Source of the DNA: Acetivibrio cellulolyticus CD2
Lineage (GTDB): Bacteria; Bacillota; Clostridia; Acetivibrionales; Acetivibrionaceae
Length of the DNA stretch: 64,000 nt
Assembly: GCF_000179595.2 (NCBI RefSeq)
Contig: NZ_JH556659.1
Coordinates: 632,006-696,005, forward strand
Direction: 5' to 3'
A program made the position numbers and the translations under genes. This document shows, in pieces, positions 17,539 through 27,862 of the stretch (the first letter of the stretch is position 1; each line of letters opens with the position of its first letter). The notes beneath the pieces are model-generated. The model saw nothing but the letters and a program-made list of their open reading frames with translations, did not search any database and was not told the DNA's origin.

Positions 17539-17985
17539 TTATTTTGCAGCTTTTTGATAGATACATTCGTTTGAAGACTCAGTTAGCGATTCTAAATCCA
17601 GCAGGAGTATCAGTTTATCATTAACTTTAGCAACACCGCTTATATACTTTTTATCAAGATGAGCTGGGGTACTTTCTATTGCATCATCTTCAAACTGAAT
17701 AATTTCATCAACAGAGTCAACTGACATACCAATATACATGGAGTTTACATTAACAATTAATACTTTAGAATCTTCATCATTGATGTTTGAAGGCGGAAGA
17801 TTGAACTTTTTCCTTAAATTAAACAAAGTATACACTTTTCCCCTTAAATTGATTAAGCCATCAATGAATTCAGGTGCATTAGGAACTTTAAATACAGTTT
17901 GTGTTAGAATTATTTCCAATACACGTGCGATTTCTACTGCGAAATGTTCGTCATTCAGCTTGAAAATTACGTACTGTTGTGACAT
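17539..17985 (-). CDS. cheW: CheW chemotaxis coupling protein
   Basis: A 148-residue protein with the CheW fold throughout: YVIFKLNDEHFAVEIARVLEI, VPNAPEFIDGLINLRGKV, FNLRKKFNLP, IGMSVDSVDEIIQF and a C-terminal GVAKVNDKLILLLDLESL. CheW links receptors to CheA in signalling arrays. It is not near other che genes except the receptor-like fusion far upstream (1834-3732), so it may serve a private pathway. GGAGGG precedes the start. Confidence 0.92.
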   Translation of the reverse strand: MSQQYVIFKLNDEHFAVEIARVLEIILTQTVFKVPNAPEFIDGLINLRGKVYTLFNLRKKFNLPPSNINDEDSKVLIVNVNSMYIGMSVDSVDEIIQFEDDAIESTPAHLDKKYISGVAKVNDKLILLLDLESLTESSNECIYQKAAK

Positions 17986-18120
17986 ACAAATCCCTCCATA
18001 TTAGTTTTTATTAACTGCTTGTAATAGTTTGATTCGGAATTATAAGTAGTGTGAGCTAAAAGATGGAATTTATTTAGAAAGCTATTGTACTATCTGGAAA
18101 TTAAAAGAAGGGAAATAAAA

Positions 18121-18165
18121 ATTGCCCTTAATAATATTATAGCAAGTAATATTATTAAGGGCAAT
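18121..18165 (-). terminator. Strong hairpin terminator downstream of argJ
   Basis: A 19-bp perfect stem (18121-18139 with 18147-18165) around a 7-base loop. On the minus strand a T-rich tract follows. Confidence 0.8.
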
Positions 18166-18213
18166 GAAAACTTTATTTATATTACATTTATAAATAGATA
18201 CTAAACTTGTGAT

Positions 18214-19419
18214 TTATGATCTGTAGCTGCCGTTAATTTTTACATAATCATAAGAAAAATCACACGTCCAGATTCTATCACTTGAAGTTCCTTTTTTCAG
18301 ATTTATCTTAATTTTAACTTCACTCTCTTTTAGAATCTGTTTAGCCTTAGCTTCATCGAATTTAAGTGCGGCGCCGTTTCTGCATACCATTAAGTCACCG
18401 ATAAAAATATCAACAAGATTTGGATCAAAATCAGCTCCTGAATATCCTGCTGCTGTTAATATACGTCCCCAATTGGCATCTTCACCGAATATGGCTGTTT
18501 TTACCAGAGGGGATTTTGCAACGGAACTTACAACCTTGTATGCGTCTGCAGCATCCATAGCTCCATCAACTGTGACTTCAATAAGCTTGGTAGCTCCTTC
18601 TCCATCTTTGGCAATCATTCTTGATAGGTTTGTGCAAACATATTCAAGTGCAGATTTGAAGGTGCTATACTCAATATCTTCCTTTAAAATTCCGGCATTA
18701 TCTGCTTCGCCATTAGCTAACATAATTACCATATCGCATACACTTGTATCTCCATCAACCGATACTCTGTTAAAAGTATGCCCAACTATATCTTTAAGTG
18801 CTTTATCCAAAAGACCGCGAGAAATGTTTACATCAGTAGTAATTATGCCTATCATTGTAGCCATATTTGGATGTATCATTCCTGAGCCCTTGGCCATACC
18901 TCCGATTTTTATTCTTTCTCCCTGTATTTCAATCTCTACAGCAATTTCTTTAGATACAAGGTCGGTTGTCATGATAGCTTCACAGGCATCATGTCCACCT
19001 TCAGGTGATAAAGCAGCGATAGATGTTCTTACACCTGAACGTACTTTAGGCATATTAAGGGGCATACCGATTACACCGGTAGAGCCGATAAGTACATTTT
19101 CAACATCACATTGAAGAAGTTGGGAGGTAAGTTCTGCTATTTCACGGGCATCCTTAAGGCCTTGTTCTCCTATACAAGCGTTTGCATTTCCACTGTTGAT
19201 TACTACTGCCTGAGCATAACCGCTTTTAATGTGATTCATAGTTAATTGAAGAGAATGGCCCTTTACAACATTAGTAGTAAATACACCTGCTGCTACAGCT
19301 ATTTCTTCAGAACAAACAACTGCAAAGTCTTTCTTTCCGTTGCTCTTTAATCCGCAGGCAACACCTGAGGCTTTAAAACCTTTTGGGGCAGTTACTCCAC
19401 CATCTATTACATTTATCAT
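18214..19419 (-). CDS. argJ: Bifunctional ornithine acetyltransferase / N-acetylglutamate synthase
   Basis: About 401 residues. ArgJ transfers the acetyl group from N-acetylornithine to glutamate and can also acetylate glutamate from acetyl-CoA, cycling acetyl groups in arginine synthesis. Motifs: GGVTAPKGFKASGVACGLKS at the start, VINSGNANACIGEQG, STGVIG, the self-cleavage site HPNMATM (nucleophilic Thr), DGDTSVCD and WGRILTAAGYSG. ATG 19419 is chosen because GGAGTG lies eight bases upstream and family members start at this point; an in-frame ATG at 19488 would add 23 unrelated residues. No other arg gene is nearby. Confidence 0.95.
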   Translation of the reverse strand: MINVIDGGVTAPKGFKASGVACGLKSNGKKDFAVVCSEEIAVAAGVFTTNVVKGHSLQLTMNHIKSGYAQAVVINSGNANACIGEQGLKDAREIAELTSQLLQCDVENVLIGSTGVIGMPLNMPKVRSGVRTSIAALSPEGGHDACEAIMTTDLVSKEIAVEIEIQGERIKIGGMAKGSGMIHPNMATMIGIITTDVNISRGLLDKALKDIVGHTFNRVSVDGDTSVCDMVIMLANGEADNAGILKEDIEYSTFKSALEYVCTNLSRMIAKDGEGATKLIEVTVDGAMDAADAYKVVSSVAKSPLVKTAIFGEDANWGRILTAAGYSGADFDPNLVDIFIGDLMVCRNGAALKFDEAKAKQILKESEVKIKINLKKGTSSDRIWTCDFSYDYVKINGSYRS

Positions 19420-19678
19420 TTCTTTTTCACTCCATTTTAGTTTAATATCATTTAGTTGTATTATACATAAATAATTACCTTCATTCAACGGGTTACGTAA
19501 TTTTTTCCAAAGTTAAATTCTGCTTATGCTTATTCCTATTCCTATAAAAAAGGGTAGGAAGACCTATTTATCTTTTGACTTATGCATAATATAATAATTG
19601 TGTTATATGCAATTCGTTTTTTTCTGTATCACTCGTTTTTGTCAAGCAGTTGTTACCTTTAATTCCAGATAAAAAACA

Positions 19679-19707
19679 TTGAAATTAAGAAGTATAGAGG
19701 TTATAAT
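19679..19707 (+). promoter_or_regulatory. Promoter of lon
   Basis: TTGAAA (19679-19684), 17-base spacer, TATAAT (19702-19707). It gives a leader of about 180 nt before lon. The gap on the argJ side (19420-19678) holds nothing else I can support. Confidence 0.65.
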
Positions 19708-19710
19708 AGT

Positions 19711-19800
19711 GAAGATTCGTCGCTTTTAATTTCTAGTACTTGGCAACAGTATTGATTTCTAAGGCCATCGAGGTTTAGAACTTAGAAAGTAAATCTTCAA
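19711..19800 (+). promoter_or_regulatory. Foldable 5' leader of lon
   Basis: GAAGATT at the predicted transcript start is complementary to AATCTTC near 19793, and inside lie TTTCTAAG and CTTAGAAA as a second perfect 8-bp pair. The leader could therefore form one extended structure. No known riboswitch class or CIRCE element is present; a regulatory role is inference. Confidence 0.35.
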
Positions 19801-19896
19801 CTTTTATCGCCGCTAGGAGTATGTAGTGTTATATTTGCAGGTTATTTAATTGGTTGGATAAATAGTTTTGATAAATTAGCGTAAGGGGATGGTTAA

Positions 19897-22332
19897 ATGT
19901 CTGATGCAAGAAAGGTTGTAAAGAAACAGGAACTACCTTTGCTGCCTCTAAGAGGTCTTACAGTATTTCCCTATATGATTCTTCATTTTGATGTTGGTAG
20001 AGTGAAGTCTATAAAGGCTTTAGAAGAAGCAATGATAAACAACCAGCTTATTTTTCTTGTTACGCAGAGAGATGCAAAGAATGATTCACCGAATGCAGAT
20101 GATATTTACAAAATTGGAACAATATCTAAAGTTAAGCAGCTTTTAAAGCTTCCAGGTGATACTATAAGGGTTTTAGTTGAGGGAATAAGCAGGGCTGAAA
20201 TATCAGAATTTACTCAGACGGAACCGTTCTTCATGGCTGAAGTAGTTGAAAAAATATATGTAGATGATGAAGAAAGCAAAGTAGAAGTAGAAGCTTTAAA
20301 GAGAAGGGTGATATCTACTTTTGAAGAATATTCAAAGTTTAATAACAAGATTTCACCTGAAACAGTTTTGTCAGTTATGAGTATTGACGATGCTGACCAG
20401 CTTTCTGATATTATAACTTCAAATCTGTCGTTAAAGGTTGAACAAAAACAGGAGATACTTAATGAATTTCAACCTAAAGTTCGTCTCGAGAAGCTTTTAG
20501 AGATAATAGTTAAAGAAATTGATATTATGCAGATTGAAAAGGACATAAATATTAAGGTCAGAAAACAGATGGACAAGATGCAAAAGGAGTATTACCTGAG
20601 AGAACAGCTAAAGGCAATACAGAACGAATTAGGTGACAAAGAAGGAATTACAGGCGAGGTTGAAGAGTATAAGAGGAAGCTTAAGGAAGGTAATTTTTGT
20701 GAAGAAATAGAAAAGAAAGTGTTGAAGGAATTAGATAGACTGCTAAAGATGCCCTCAGGTTCTGCCGAAGGTTCGGTAATCAGGACATATTTAGACTGGA
20801 TATTTGATCTCCCATGGAATAAAAAAACTGATGAAATAATTGATCTGGAAAGAGCTGAAACAATTCTTGATGAGGATCATTATGGACTTGAAAAGGTTAA
20901 GGAAAGAATTATTGAGTACCTTGCAATAAGGAAGCTTAAAAACGATTTGAAAGGGCCTATTCTTTGTCTGGTAGGACCTCCAGGGGTTGGTAAGACTTCA
21001 ATAGCTAAATCAATAGCTAAGGCATTAAATAGAAATTATGTAAGAATGTCTCTTGGTGGAGTTAGGGATGAAGCTGAGATAAGAGGACATCGCAGAACCT
21101 ATGTTGGTGCTATGCCGGGAAGGATTATAGCAGCTTTAAAGCAGGCAGATTCAAAGAATCCCCTTATCTTGCTTGATGAGATAGATAAAATGAGTAATGA
21201 TTTTAGAGGAGATCCGGCTTCAGCTATGCTTGAAGTACTTGATGGTGAACAAAATTTTGCGTTTAGGGACCACTATATGGAACTGCCTTTTGATTTGTCA
21301 GATGTATTGTTCCTTACAACTGCAAATAGCCTTGATACTATTCCAAGACCTCTTTTGGACAGGATGGAAGTTATTTCTCTTACAAGTTATACTGAAGAGG
21401 AAAAAGTTAATATATCAACCAGATATCTTTTTCCAAAACAAATTGAAGCACATGGGCTGAAAAAGGAAAGTGTAAAAGTAGATGAGCAGGCCGTTAGAGA
21501 CATTATCAATTGTTATACAAGGGAAGCTGGAGTTAGAAATTTGGAGAGACAGATTGCTACAGTATGCAGAAAAGTAGCTAAAAAGCTTGTTTCCTCAAAA
21601 CAACACTCAATAAAAATTACTTCAGCAAATTTGGAAAAATTCCTTGGTACCAAAAAGTACAGGTATGACAAAGCTAATGAAAAGGATGATGTTGGTATTG
21701 CAACAGGTCTTGCATGGACTCCTGTTGGAGGGGATACCTTATCTATAGAGGTAAACCTCATGGAAGGCAGCGGAAAACTGGAGTTAACAGGACAGCTGGG
21801 TGATGTTATGAAGGAATCTGCAAGGGCTGCTATGAGTTTTATCCGTTCAAAGGCACAAGAGTATATGATTGAAAAGGATTTCTATAGCAAGTATGATATT
21901 CATATACACGTACCTGAAGGAGCTATACCAAAAGATGGACCATCAGCCGGTATAACTCTTGCAACGGCAATGGTTTCTGCATTGACAGGAATTCCTGTAA
22001 AAAGGAATGTAGCCATGACAGGTGAAATTACTTTAAGAGGCCGTGTTCTTCCAATTGGTGGACTTAAAGAAAAGGTACTTGCTGCTCATAGAGCGGGCAT
22101 AGATACTATCATTATTCCTTTTGAAAATAAAAAGGATCTTGAGGACATACCTGAGGTTGTAAGAAAAAAAATAAAATTTGTTATTGCTGAAGGTATGGAT
22201 ACTGTTTTAAATACAGCTTTAGCAAAGACTAAGTTAAAAAGCATAAAAAATACACAGGGAGATGAGAAGGTGGCTGTTACAAAAAGTCATTCTCAAATCC
22301 ATGAAGTATCACAACCTATAATTGAGCAGTAG
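19897..22332 (+). CDS. lon: ATP-dependent protease La (LonA)
   Basis: The 811-residue protein has the full LonA layout. The N-terminal substrate-binding domain ([16 protein letters not shown]) and a coiled region are followed by the AAA+ module (Walker [30 protein letters not shown], Walker [10 protein letters not shown]) and the C-terminal protease domain with catalytic Ser683 in PKDGPSAG and Lys726 in GGLKEK. It degrades misfolded and regulatory proteins in the cytoplasm. The start is supported by AAGGGGATGG. It is not paired with clpX or ysxC as in Bacillus. A strong promoter and foldable leader precede it, and a terminator follows. Confidence 0.97.
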   Translation: MSDARKVVKKQELPLLPLRGLTVFPYMILHFDVGRVKSIKALEEAMINNQLIFLVTQRDAKNDSPNADDIYKIGTISKVKQLLKLPGDTIRVLVEGISRAEISEFTQTEPFFMAEVVEKIYVDDEESKVEVEALKRRVISTFEEYSKFNNKISPETVLSVMSIDDADQLSDIITSNLSLKVEQKQEILNEFQPKVRLEKLLEIIVKEIDIMQIEKDINIKVRKQMDKMQKEYYLREQLKAIQNELGDKEGITGEVEEYKRKLKEGNFCEEIEKKVLKELDRLLKMPSGSAEGSVIRTYLDWIFDLPWNKKTDEIIDLERAETILDEDHYGLEKVKERIIEYLAIRKLKNDLKGPILCLVGPPGVGKTSIAKSIAKALNRNYVRMSLGGVRDEAEIRGHRRTYVGAMPGRIIAALKQADSKNPLILLDEIDKMSNDFRGDPASAMLEVLDGEQNFAFRDHYMELPFDLSDVLFLTTANSLDTIPRPLLDRMEVISLTSYTEEEKVNISTRYLFPKQIEAHGLKKESVKVDEQAVRDIINCYTREAGVRNLERQIATVCRKVAKKLVSSKQHSIKITSANLEKFLGTKKYRYDKANEKDDVGIATGLAWTPVGGDTLSIEVNLMEGSGKLELTGQLGDVMKESARAAMSFIRSKAQEYMIEKDFYSKYDIHIHVPEGAIPKDGPSAGITLATAMVSALTGIPVKRNVAMTGEITLRGRVLPIGGLKEKVLAAHRAGIDTIIIPFENKKDLEDIPEVVRKKIKFVIAEGMDTVLNTALAKTKLKSIKNTQGDEKVAVTKSHSQIHEVSQPIIEQ

Positions 22333-22367
22333 TATTGAATTTTAGATCCACATCAAAGTTTATATAA

Positions 22368-22403
22368 CGCAGTTTCATATTTCTATGAAGCTGCGTTTTT
22401 TAA
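22368..22403 (+). terminator. Rho-independent terminator after lon
   Basis: CGCAGTTTCAT pairs with ATGAAGCTGCG (one G-U pair), then a run of T. Confidence 0.85.
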
Positions 22404-22512
22404 TGCCTAAGAAATTGCATTGATTTTTTTAATTGCATAGTTTTTATTAGAATGGTAAAATGGGAAGACAAAAGGTAAAATCACTTAAACTAATATCGAT
22501 TGTGGTGTATTT

Positions 22513-24195
22513 ATGAGGCTTAATAAACTTTGCGGCAAAATTATTCATAACTATAGCATTTTTGCTCTATTTGGACTATTATGTTTTATACCACTTATAC
22601 CATTTGGTATTGTTTATCATCTTGAGGGTGCTTTTGCAAAAGTCATGAGCGTTTCGTCCTATCTGACTTGGCATAACATGTTTGAATTTGTCAGTATCCT
22701 TGTTTCTATATCTGTTTTCTTAGTTGCATATTATTCTTATGAGCAGACAGGCAGTTTAAGGACTATTTATCTTGGAAGTGTTTTTCTTACAATTGCTTTT
22801 GTTGATATGTTTCATACTTTAAGCTTTAAGGGTATGCCTGATTTCTTTGTTGCGAACACGACGTCAAATAGAGCTACTACACTTTGGATAATTTCAAGGG
22901 CTATTGCTTCAATAGGTTTTGTTCTTGCAGGCTATACCTCAAAAATGAAGAAGGAATGGAAAGTTGACAAAAATATCTTTCTTTTTATACCTGTAGGTTT
23001 AAGCACTGTTATATTAATAACAGTTACGCGGTTTCATGATTTTTTACCGCTAATGTATGAAGAAGGGGTAGGCTTAACAGACTTTAAAAAGAATTCAGAA
23101 TTAGTGATTATATTTTTGTTTTTTATTAGCATTGTTAAATTTATTCATAGATATTACAAGGACAGAGAAACAGTGGAGTTGGGCTGTGCTTTTTCTATGG
23201 TGCTTAGCATTTATAGTGAGATTGCATTTACGCAATACGCGAGTGTATATGATATATACAACTATTTAGGGCATATTTATAAGTTCCTGGCCTTCTTTAT
23301 AATTTTTAAGGTGATGTTTATTAATAACATCAGAAAGCCTTATATTGAACTGTATGATGCGAAGCAGGAAATAAAGCATTATGCTGATAATTTGGATTTG
23401 CTTGTCCAGACGAGGACTGAAGAACTTAGAAAGCTAAATAATCAGCTGATGGACGATTTGAGGTATGCAAAGGACATTCAGAAGGCTGTGTATCCGTCAA
23501 GATTGCCTCAAGAGAGAGAAGTGGTTTTTGATACCAGATATTTTGCAGCAGAGATTGTGAGTGGTGACTTTTACAATATATTTAGGCGTGATGAAGACAA
23601 CATTGCTTTTTTTATTGGGGATGTATCTGGCCATGGTGTGCCGGCAGCTATGCTAACTGTTTTTGTGAACCAAACCGTTAGAACGATTTTAGATATTGAG
23701 CTAGGCATTATAAAACCATCAAAGGTTCTTAATAGTATATATAAATCATTTAATGAAACTAACTTTAAGGAAGAGGTTTACATTGTTATGATATATGCTT
23801 TGTACAACAAGAGAAAAAAGGTACTTACATATTCTTCAGCAGGACATAATGTAGAGCCTATTCTGATAAGGGATTCCGGGAACATAGAAGAAATAGATAT
23901 CAAAGGATTCCCAATATGCAAGTTTGGAGAATATTATAATAATCAATATGAAGATGGAGAAATACCTCTAGGGTGCAATGATAAGATCCTGTTTTATACT
24001 GATGGCTTGATTGAAGCACGAAATGCAGATGGAGATTTCTACAGCAGGGAGAGGCTTCTAGATCTGATAAAAAGAAATTGCAAAAAAAGCGGTAAAGAGC
24101 TTAATGAGTTGATTTCAAATAGTTTGTTTGAATTTACCGCAGGGTTTGCATTAAAAGATGATGTGACTTTCTTTGTTATGCAGGTAAATGAGTAG
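22513..24195 (+). CDS. MASE3-type membrane sensor with SpoIIE/PP2C-type phosphatase domain
   Basis: The 560-residue protein has about eight N-terminal membrane helices with the MASE3-like signature (FVDMFHTLSFKGMPDFF). A coiled-coil linker (AKQEIKHYADNLDLLVQTR) and a C-terminal SpoIIE/RsbU serine phosphatase domain follow (DLRYAKDIQKAVYPSRLP, EIVSGDFYNIF, IGDVSGHGVPAAMLT, SAGHNVEPIL, FYTDGLIEARN, KDDVTFFV). The metal-binding Asp residues in SGDF, GDVSGHG, TDG and KDD are present. Such enzymes dephosphorylate anti-anti-sigma (STAS) proteins in partner switching. No STAS or RsbW gene is adjacent; the nearest STAS-like domain is in the REC protein at 11951, and a link is speculation. Confidence 0.88.
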   Translation: MRLNKLCGKIIHNYSIFALFGLLCFIPLIPFGIVYHLEGAFAKVMSVSSYLTWHNMFEFVSILVSISVFLVAYYSYEQTGSLRTIYLGSVFLTIAFVDMFHTLSFKGMPDFFVANTTSNRATTLWIISRAIASIGFVLAGYTSKMKKEWKVDKNIFLFIPVGLSTVILITVTRFHDFLPLMYEEGVGLTDFKKNSELVIIFLFFISIVKFIHRYYKDRETVELGCAFSMVLSIYSEIAFTQYASVYDIYNYLGHIYKFLAFFIIFKVMFINNIRKPYIELYDAKQEIKHYADNLDLLVQTRTEELRKLNNQLMDDLRYAKDIQKAVYPSRLPQEREVVFDTRYFAAEIVSGDFYNIFRRDEDNIAFFIGDVSGHGVPAAMLTVFVNQTVRTILDIELGIIKPSKVLNSIYKSFNETNFKEEVYIVMIYALYNKRKKVLTYSSAGHNVEPILIRDSGNIEEIDIKGFPICKFGEYYNNQYEDGEIPLGCNDKILFYTDGLIEARNADGDFYSRERLLDLIKRNCKKSGKELNELISNSLFEFTAGFALKDDVTFFVMQVNE

Positions 24196-24211
24196 AATTA
24201 CAGTTCAAGAC

Positions 24212-24757
24212 CTAGTATTTTTGATTGATATAACTGTCTACTAAAGATTTTTTTTCCTCATTAGTAAAAACGTTTTCCTGTATAAGCCTATTTAATATAG
24301 TCTCATTTACAGAATGAAGAATTAAGTTATCATAGTCCAATAAGACAATCTCAAACAGTTTTTTCTTTAGACTTGGTGACTTAACCTTTACATAATAAGA
24401 TTCAACACCTATAAAATCTATTAATGTCAAAAGTTTCATAGTAACATCATCTTTTCTTGAGTAGTAATAGTTGGACTGCTCTAAAAAATCTTCTCTTGCG
24501 GCATTCTTTTTACTCAGGTCATGTGCTCTTTTTTGGTAATACTTTGCCAATACATTGTAGTATTGGTAATTGTATATAGCTTTTTTGACATTGTCTATTT
24601 TTTGAAAAGGTTTAATATCTAATGCATTTATACATCTATAATTTGCTTCGATGAATTCCTCTTTTGAAAGATCACCTTTGGAATATTGCTCAATTAAGCT
24701 GTTTCTATTGAGTAAAAACTCTTCGAATTTATTTGGTACAATTTTTTTTGGTGACAT
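24212..24757 (-). CDS. Conserved-looking helical protein of unknown function
   Basis: A 181-residue, highly charged, apparently all-helical protein (EEFLLNRNSLIEQYSKGDLSK, YQYYNVLAKYYQKRAHDL, EFLEQSNYYYSRKDDVTMK-like segments). No signal peptide, membrane helix or catalytic motif. I do not recognise the family. The composition and codon use match the neighbours, and it has its own ribosome binding site (AGGTAGG before ATG 24757; a TTG six bases upstream is less well placed). It converges on the MASE3 phosphatase gene with a 16-base gap. Confidence 0.7.
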   Translation of the reverse strand: MSPKKIVPNKFEEFLLNRNSLIEQYSKGDLSKEEFIEANYRCINALDIKPFQKIDNVKKAIYNYQYYNVLAKYYQKRAHDLSKKNAAREDFLEQSNYYYSRKDDVTMKLLTLIDFIGVESYYVKVKSPSLKKKLFEIVLLDYDNLILHSVNETILNRLIQENVFTNEEKKSLVDSYINQKY

Positions 24758-24937
24758 TTTCAACCTACCTGTCTAGTGCTTTTTTAACACAACTAATTTC
24801 TTGATTCCAAGTGTTAAAATACACTTTATTTGTTCTAATTTCCGCATACCATAAAAAATACGTGGAATTGATTTAAAGTATTGACCAATTGTTTTATTTT
24901 ATATTAAAATATATAGTAAAAAAAGTAAAGCTGTTCT

Positions 24938-24966
24938 TTTACTTATTCAGTAATGTTTAGTATAAT
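24938..24966 (+). promoter_or_regulatory. Promoter upstream of the TPR-like membrane protein
   Basis: TTTACT (24938-24943), 17-base spacer, TATAAT (24961-24966), giving a leader of about 220 nt. The leader and the rest of 24758-25194 contain no other element I can support. Confidence 0.55.
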
Positions 24967-25194
24967 GATATATATAATTATTATGTTTCCAAATTATAAG
25001 TTCATGAAAGTCCATTTTGGGTCAGAGGATGTTTAGTAAACTTCTTATTCAATATTTTAACCCGGTGTTAAGTAAATCTGTTTTTTGAGATGCAAAGTGC
25101 AAAGTTATGTATTGTACTAAACCTAATAGCAATACATTTAGTTTCTGAAGTTCCTATGAGAGTATTCTAAAATAATGTAATACAGGAGGGCTGT

Positions 25195-26514
25195 ATGGCT
25201 TTATACACAACTGTTGCTGTTTTAGTAGTAACCTTGCTGTTCTGTGTGAATCTAACGTTTTTTAACAGAATCAACCTTTTGAGTAAAAACAGTATTTTTG
25301 TTATTTCGCTGGCGTCTATTGTAATAAGCATATCGTTCCCTTTGGTACTAAATGGATTTATTAAAACAAGTATCTTATCGAACTTCAACTTTGCTTTATT
25401 TACAAGTATTATTACATGTTCTGCATTAATTGTAATTATGTCCTTGATTATTTCTTATATGGCTGGAGATGAAGAAAGTGGGGGTAAGCTTGCGAACTGG
25501 AAGTATAGTATGTTTTTACAAGCATTTCAAAAAAGTGATTATTGCAAAGAACTTATAACCAGTGAAAATACTAGCTTTTCTGAAGTTCAAAGCGCTGATT
25601 TATCGATACAAGGAAAAAATATCTTAGAAAAATCTGTTGACACTGAGCAAAATATTGATACAATGGGAATAGAAACTTTTAATAGTGAAAGTTTGTTTCT
25701 TGATGTTAATATAGCAAATCAAATGGATAATAAAGCTAGCGAATGTTGTTCGGAATATATGGATAACCTAAGTATTACTGCTTGGGATAGTGGATCTAAT
25801 AGTACTGAAAATATAGGAAGCAATAGCTTTGTCGATGATTATGAAGTGTATGAGGACTATTTTGAAGAAGAAGTTCTAGATGAGTTTCAGTGTGATGAAA
25901 GTAAATATTGTAGTGAAAATGGTCAGATAGCTGAAAAGAAAGAAGTTGAAGGTATTACTTCTATTTGTGATGAAGTTAAATCTGATACTATTTTGCAAAA
26001 CGAATTAATAAATGAGTACGAGGATGAATATTTAGACAAAAGTTTAGATATAGTATTTAATGAAATAATTTTGGATGATATAGGTCAAGATGAAATGCAT
26101 ACAGATTTTGATGGCAGTGATTACGAGTTAAGTGAAATTAAAGAAATAGATGCAGTTGATGAAGTTTTTGAGCTGGTTGCAGCACATATGGATGAGTTTG
26201 TTGAAGAGAATGAAACCATGAGTGTCGAATCGCCTCAGCCAAATGCTGTAAAATCGGTTGATGAAAGTATTGATGAAGCGTTTGGGCTGAAAGAAAAGGG
26301 TGATTTTGAAGGCGCAATATTAAGCTTCTTTTATGCTTTAGATAATGGACCTAGTGATGATGTGGTTTTTTGGATAGTTTTGGATATTTGCGTATTATAT
26401 AAACAATTAGGACAAGTTGAACTTGCAAGGGAAGTGCTTGAAAGTTATATTTCTCAGTTTGGTGAGATTATGGATGAAGCAGTAAGACATGAAATTGAAT
26501 TAAATTTACAATAG
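25195..26514 (+). CDS. Membrane protein with acidic linker and TPR-like C-terminus
   Basis: A 439-residue protein with three N-terminal membrane helices (about 3-22, 32-52, 66-88), a strongly acidic low-complexity stretch (about 95-355, many Asp/Glu/Ser) and a C-terminal helical repeat region (about 360-439: DEAFGLKEKGDFEGAILSF, LYKQLGQVELAREVLESYI) that looks like tetratricopeptide repeats. No function is recognised. GGAGGG precedes the ATG. The next gene (PRC-barrel) starts 51 bases downstream, so the two are probably co-transcribed. The layout suggests a membrane-tethered protein that presents a protein-binding module to the cytoplasm. Confidence 0.7.
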   Translation: MALYTTVAVLVVTLLFCVNLTFFNRINLLSKNSIFVISLASIVISISFPLVLNGFIKTSILSNFNFALFTSIITCSALIVIMSLIISYMAGDEESGGKLANWKYSMFLQAFQKSDYCKELITSENTSFSEVQSADLSIQGKNILEKSVDTEQNIDTMGIETFNSESLFLDVNIANQMDNKASECCSEYMDNLSITAWDSGSNSTENIGSNSFVDDYEVYEDYFEEEVLDEFQCDESKYCSENGQIAEKKEVEGITSICDEVKSDTILQNELINEYEDEYLDKSLDIVFNEIILDDIGQDEMHTDFDGSDYELSEIKEIDAVDEVFELVAAHMDEFVEENETMSVESPQPNAVKSVDESIDEAFGLKEKGDFEGAILSFFYALDNGPSDDVVFWIVLDICVLYKQLGQVELAREVLESYISQFGEIMDEAVRHEIELNLQ

Positions 26515-26565
26515 ATTTGATTAATCCTAATTATAAGATCGAGTACTAAGGGGGTACGCAAAGTA

Positions 26566-27714
26566 ATGAAAAAGACTCAGGAAATAATAGGTTTACCGAT
26601 AATAAGTATTTCTGATGGGATTGAAGTAGGAAGAGTTAAGAATATTATTACCAACGCTGCAAAGGGTGCTATAGATTACGTTGTAGTAGATAGTGGAATT
26701 CAAATTCTTAGCGCAAAGATAATCCCTACAGTCAATATACTTGGGATCGGTGAGTATGCAGTGACAATTGAGAATGAAGAGGCAATCAATGACCTGAGCA
26801 AGATACCTGCTGCAATAGATTTGCTGCAAAAGAATATTCAAGTTACAGGAACTAAGGTTCTTACCAAAAAAGGTAGACTTATTGGTGAGGTTGGGGATAT
26901 CTATGTAGATGAGGATGATAATTGCAACATATTGGGTCTAGAGTATATTGCTGACATAACTCACAAAAAGATTCGTATCATACCAAGAGCGAGTGTTATT
27001 ACATTTGGTAAAAATCTTGTTGTTGTAGTTGAGGATGTTGAAAGCACATTACTTGATAAACCCTCAGATATTGGGACTAGTAACAGTGAACCTGAAATAG
27101 AAAAAAAAAATTTGATGAGTAATGACCGTGGATACAATAATGATACCGCAGAAAGTATTGTAATTGAAACGGACAAGCTAATAGCTGCAGAAGGTAATAC
27201 CTTATTCAAAGAAATAGATACTTCTTTTCAAAATCAACAGCCGGATTTTGGTATGTTCATGGAATCAACAGGTGCAGATTTCCCGCTAGCTCAAAGTGAT
27301 GACAATGATGCTGGTTATGAAGTCGCAGATGCAAATGATAACAGTATTAATCTTTCAAATGATTTTAATGATAATACTGAAAATACCATAATGCTGGATG
27401 ATTCTAGTAATAAAGAAACCCTAAATGAAAATGTTGAGGAAACTTCAGATAACAGGGAAACAATTCAAAGAGCTCAATCTAATGATGCTAATAATACCAA
27501 GGCTTCTAATGCATCTTCCGGACAGAGCGGCGCAGCCAGCTTATTTGAGCAAAGACAGAAGCAGTATCTCAATGGAAGAAAGGCTACAAAGACAATAACT
27601 TCAAATTCGGGTACGGTAATTATCAGTGAAGGTTCTACTATTACTGATGATGTTATTGAGTTTGCTAAAGAGAATGGAAAATTAATTGAGTTGGTAATGA
27701 ATAATAAGGCATAA
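26566..27714 (+). CDS. PRC-barrel domain protein
   Basis: A 382-residue protein with two N-terminal PRC-barrel domains (about 1-80: IGLPIISISDGIEVGRVKNII, and 85-155: VTGTKVLTKKGRLIGEVGDI). A disordered acidic/Asn-rich linker (160-320) and a C-terminal segment (about 335-382: GTVIISEGSTITDDVIEFAKE) follow. That segment resembles the beta-hairpin plus helix found at the ends of other PRC proteins. PRC barrels bind RNA or protein partners; here a cytoplasmic scaffold is likely. It lies behind the TPR-like membrane protein and before a strong terminator. Confidence 0.8.
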   Translation: MKKTQEIIGLPIISISDGIEVGRVKNIITNAAKGAIDYVVVDSGIQILSAKIIPTVNILGIGEYAVTIENEEAINDLSKIPAAIDLLQKNIQVTGTKVLTKKGRLIGEVGDIYVDEDDNCNILGLEYIADITHKKIRIIPRASVITFGKNLVVVVEDVESTLLDKPSDIGTSNSEPEIEKKNLMSNDRGYNNDTAESIVIETDKLIAAEGNTLFKEIDTSFQNQQPDFGMFMESTGADFPLAQSDDNDAGYEVADANDNSINLSNDFNDNTENTIMLDDSSNKETLNENVEETSDNRETIQRAQSNDANNTKASNASSGQSGAASLFEQRQKQYLNGRKATKTITSNSGTVIISEGSTITDDVIEFAKENGKLIELVMNNKA

Positions 27715-27730
27715 AACTTATTTAATAGAC

Positions 27731-27769
27731 ATAAAAGTATAAAACATTTTTACGTTTTATACTTTTTAT
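27731..27769 (+). terminator. Rho-independent terminator after the PRC-barrel gene
   Basis: A perfect 13-bp stem (27733-27745 with 27754-27766) with a T run in the 3' arm. Confidence 0.85.
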
Positions 27770-27862
27770 GTTTTTAGGAACAACCTAGAGTTTTTTATAT
27801 ATAAGAATAAATAAGAAAGCGTTTTGTATAAAAATTCTCAATAAAAAGTGAGAGTGAGTATA

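Noticed and set aside
19420-19500. Possible arginine-repressor box before argJ
   Set aside because: AT-rich sequence gives partial matches by chance; no paired boxes at the right spacing.
27815-27832. Possible catabolite-repression (cre) site, GAAAGCGTTTT
   Set aside because: The outer bases of the consensus do not match and the gene concerned (VanW-like) gives no reason for CcpA control.
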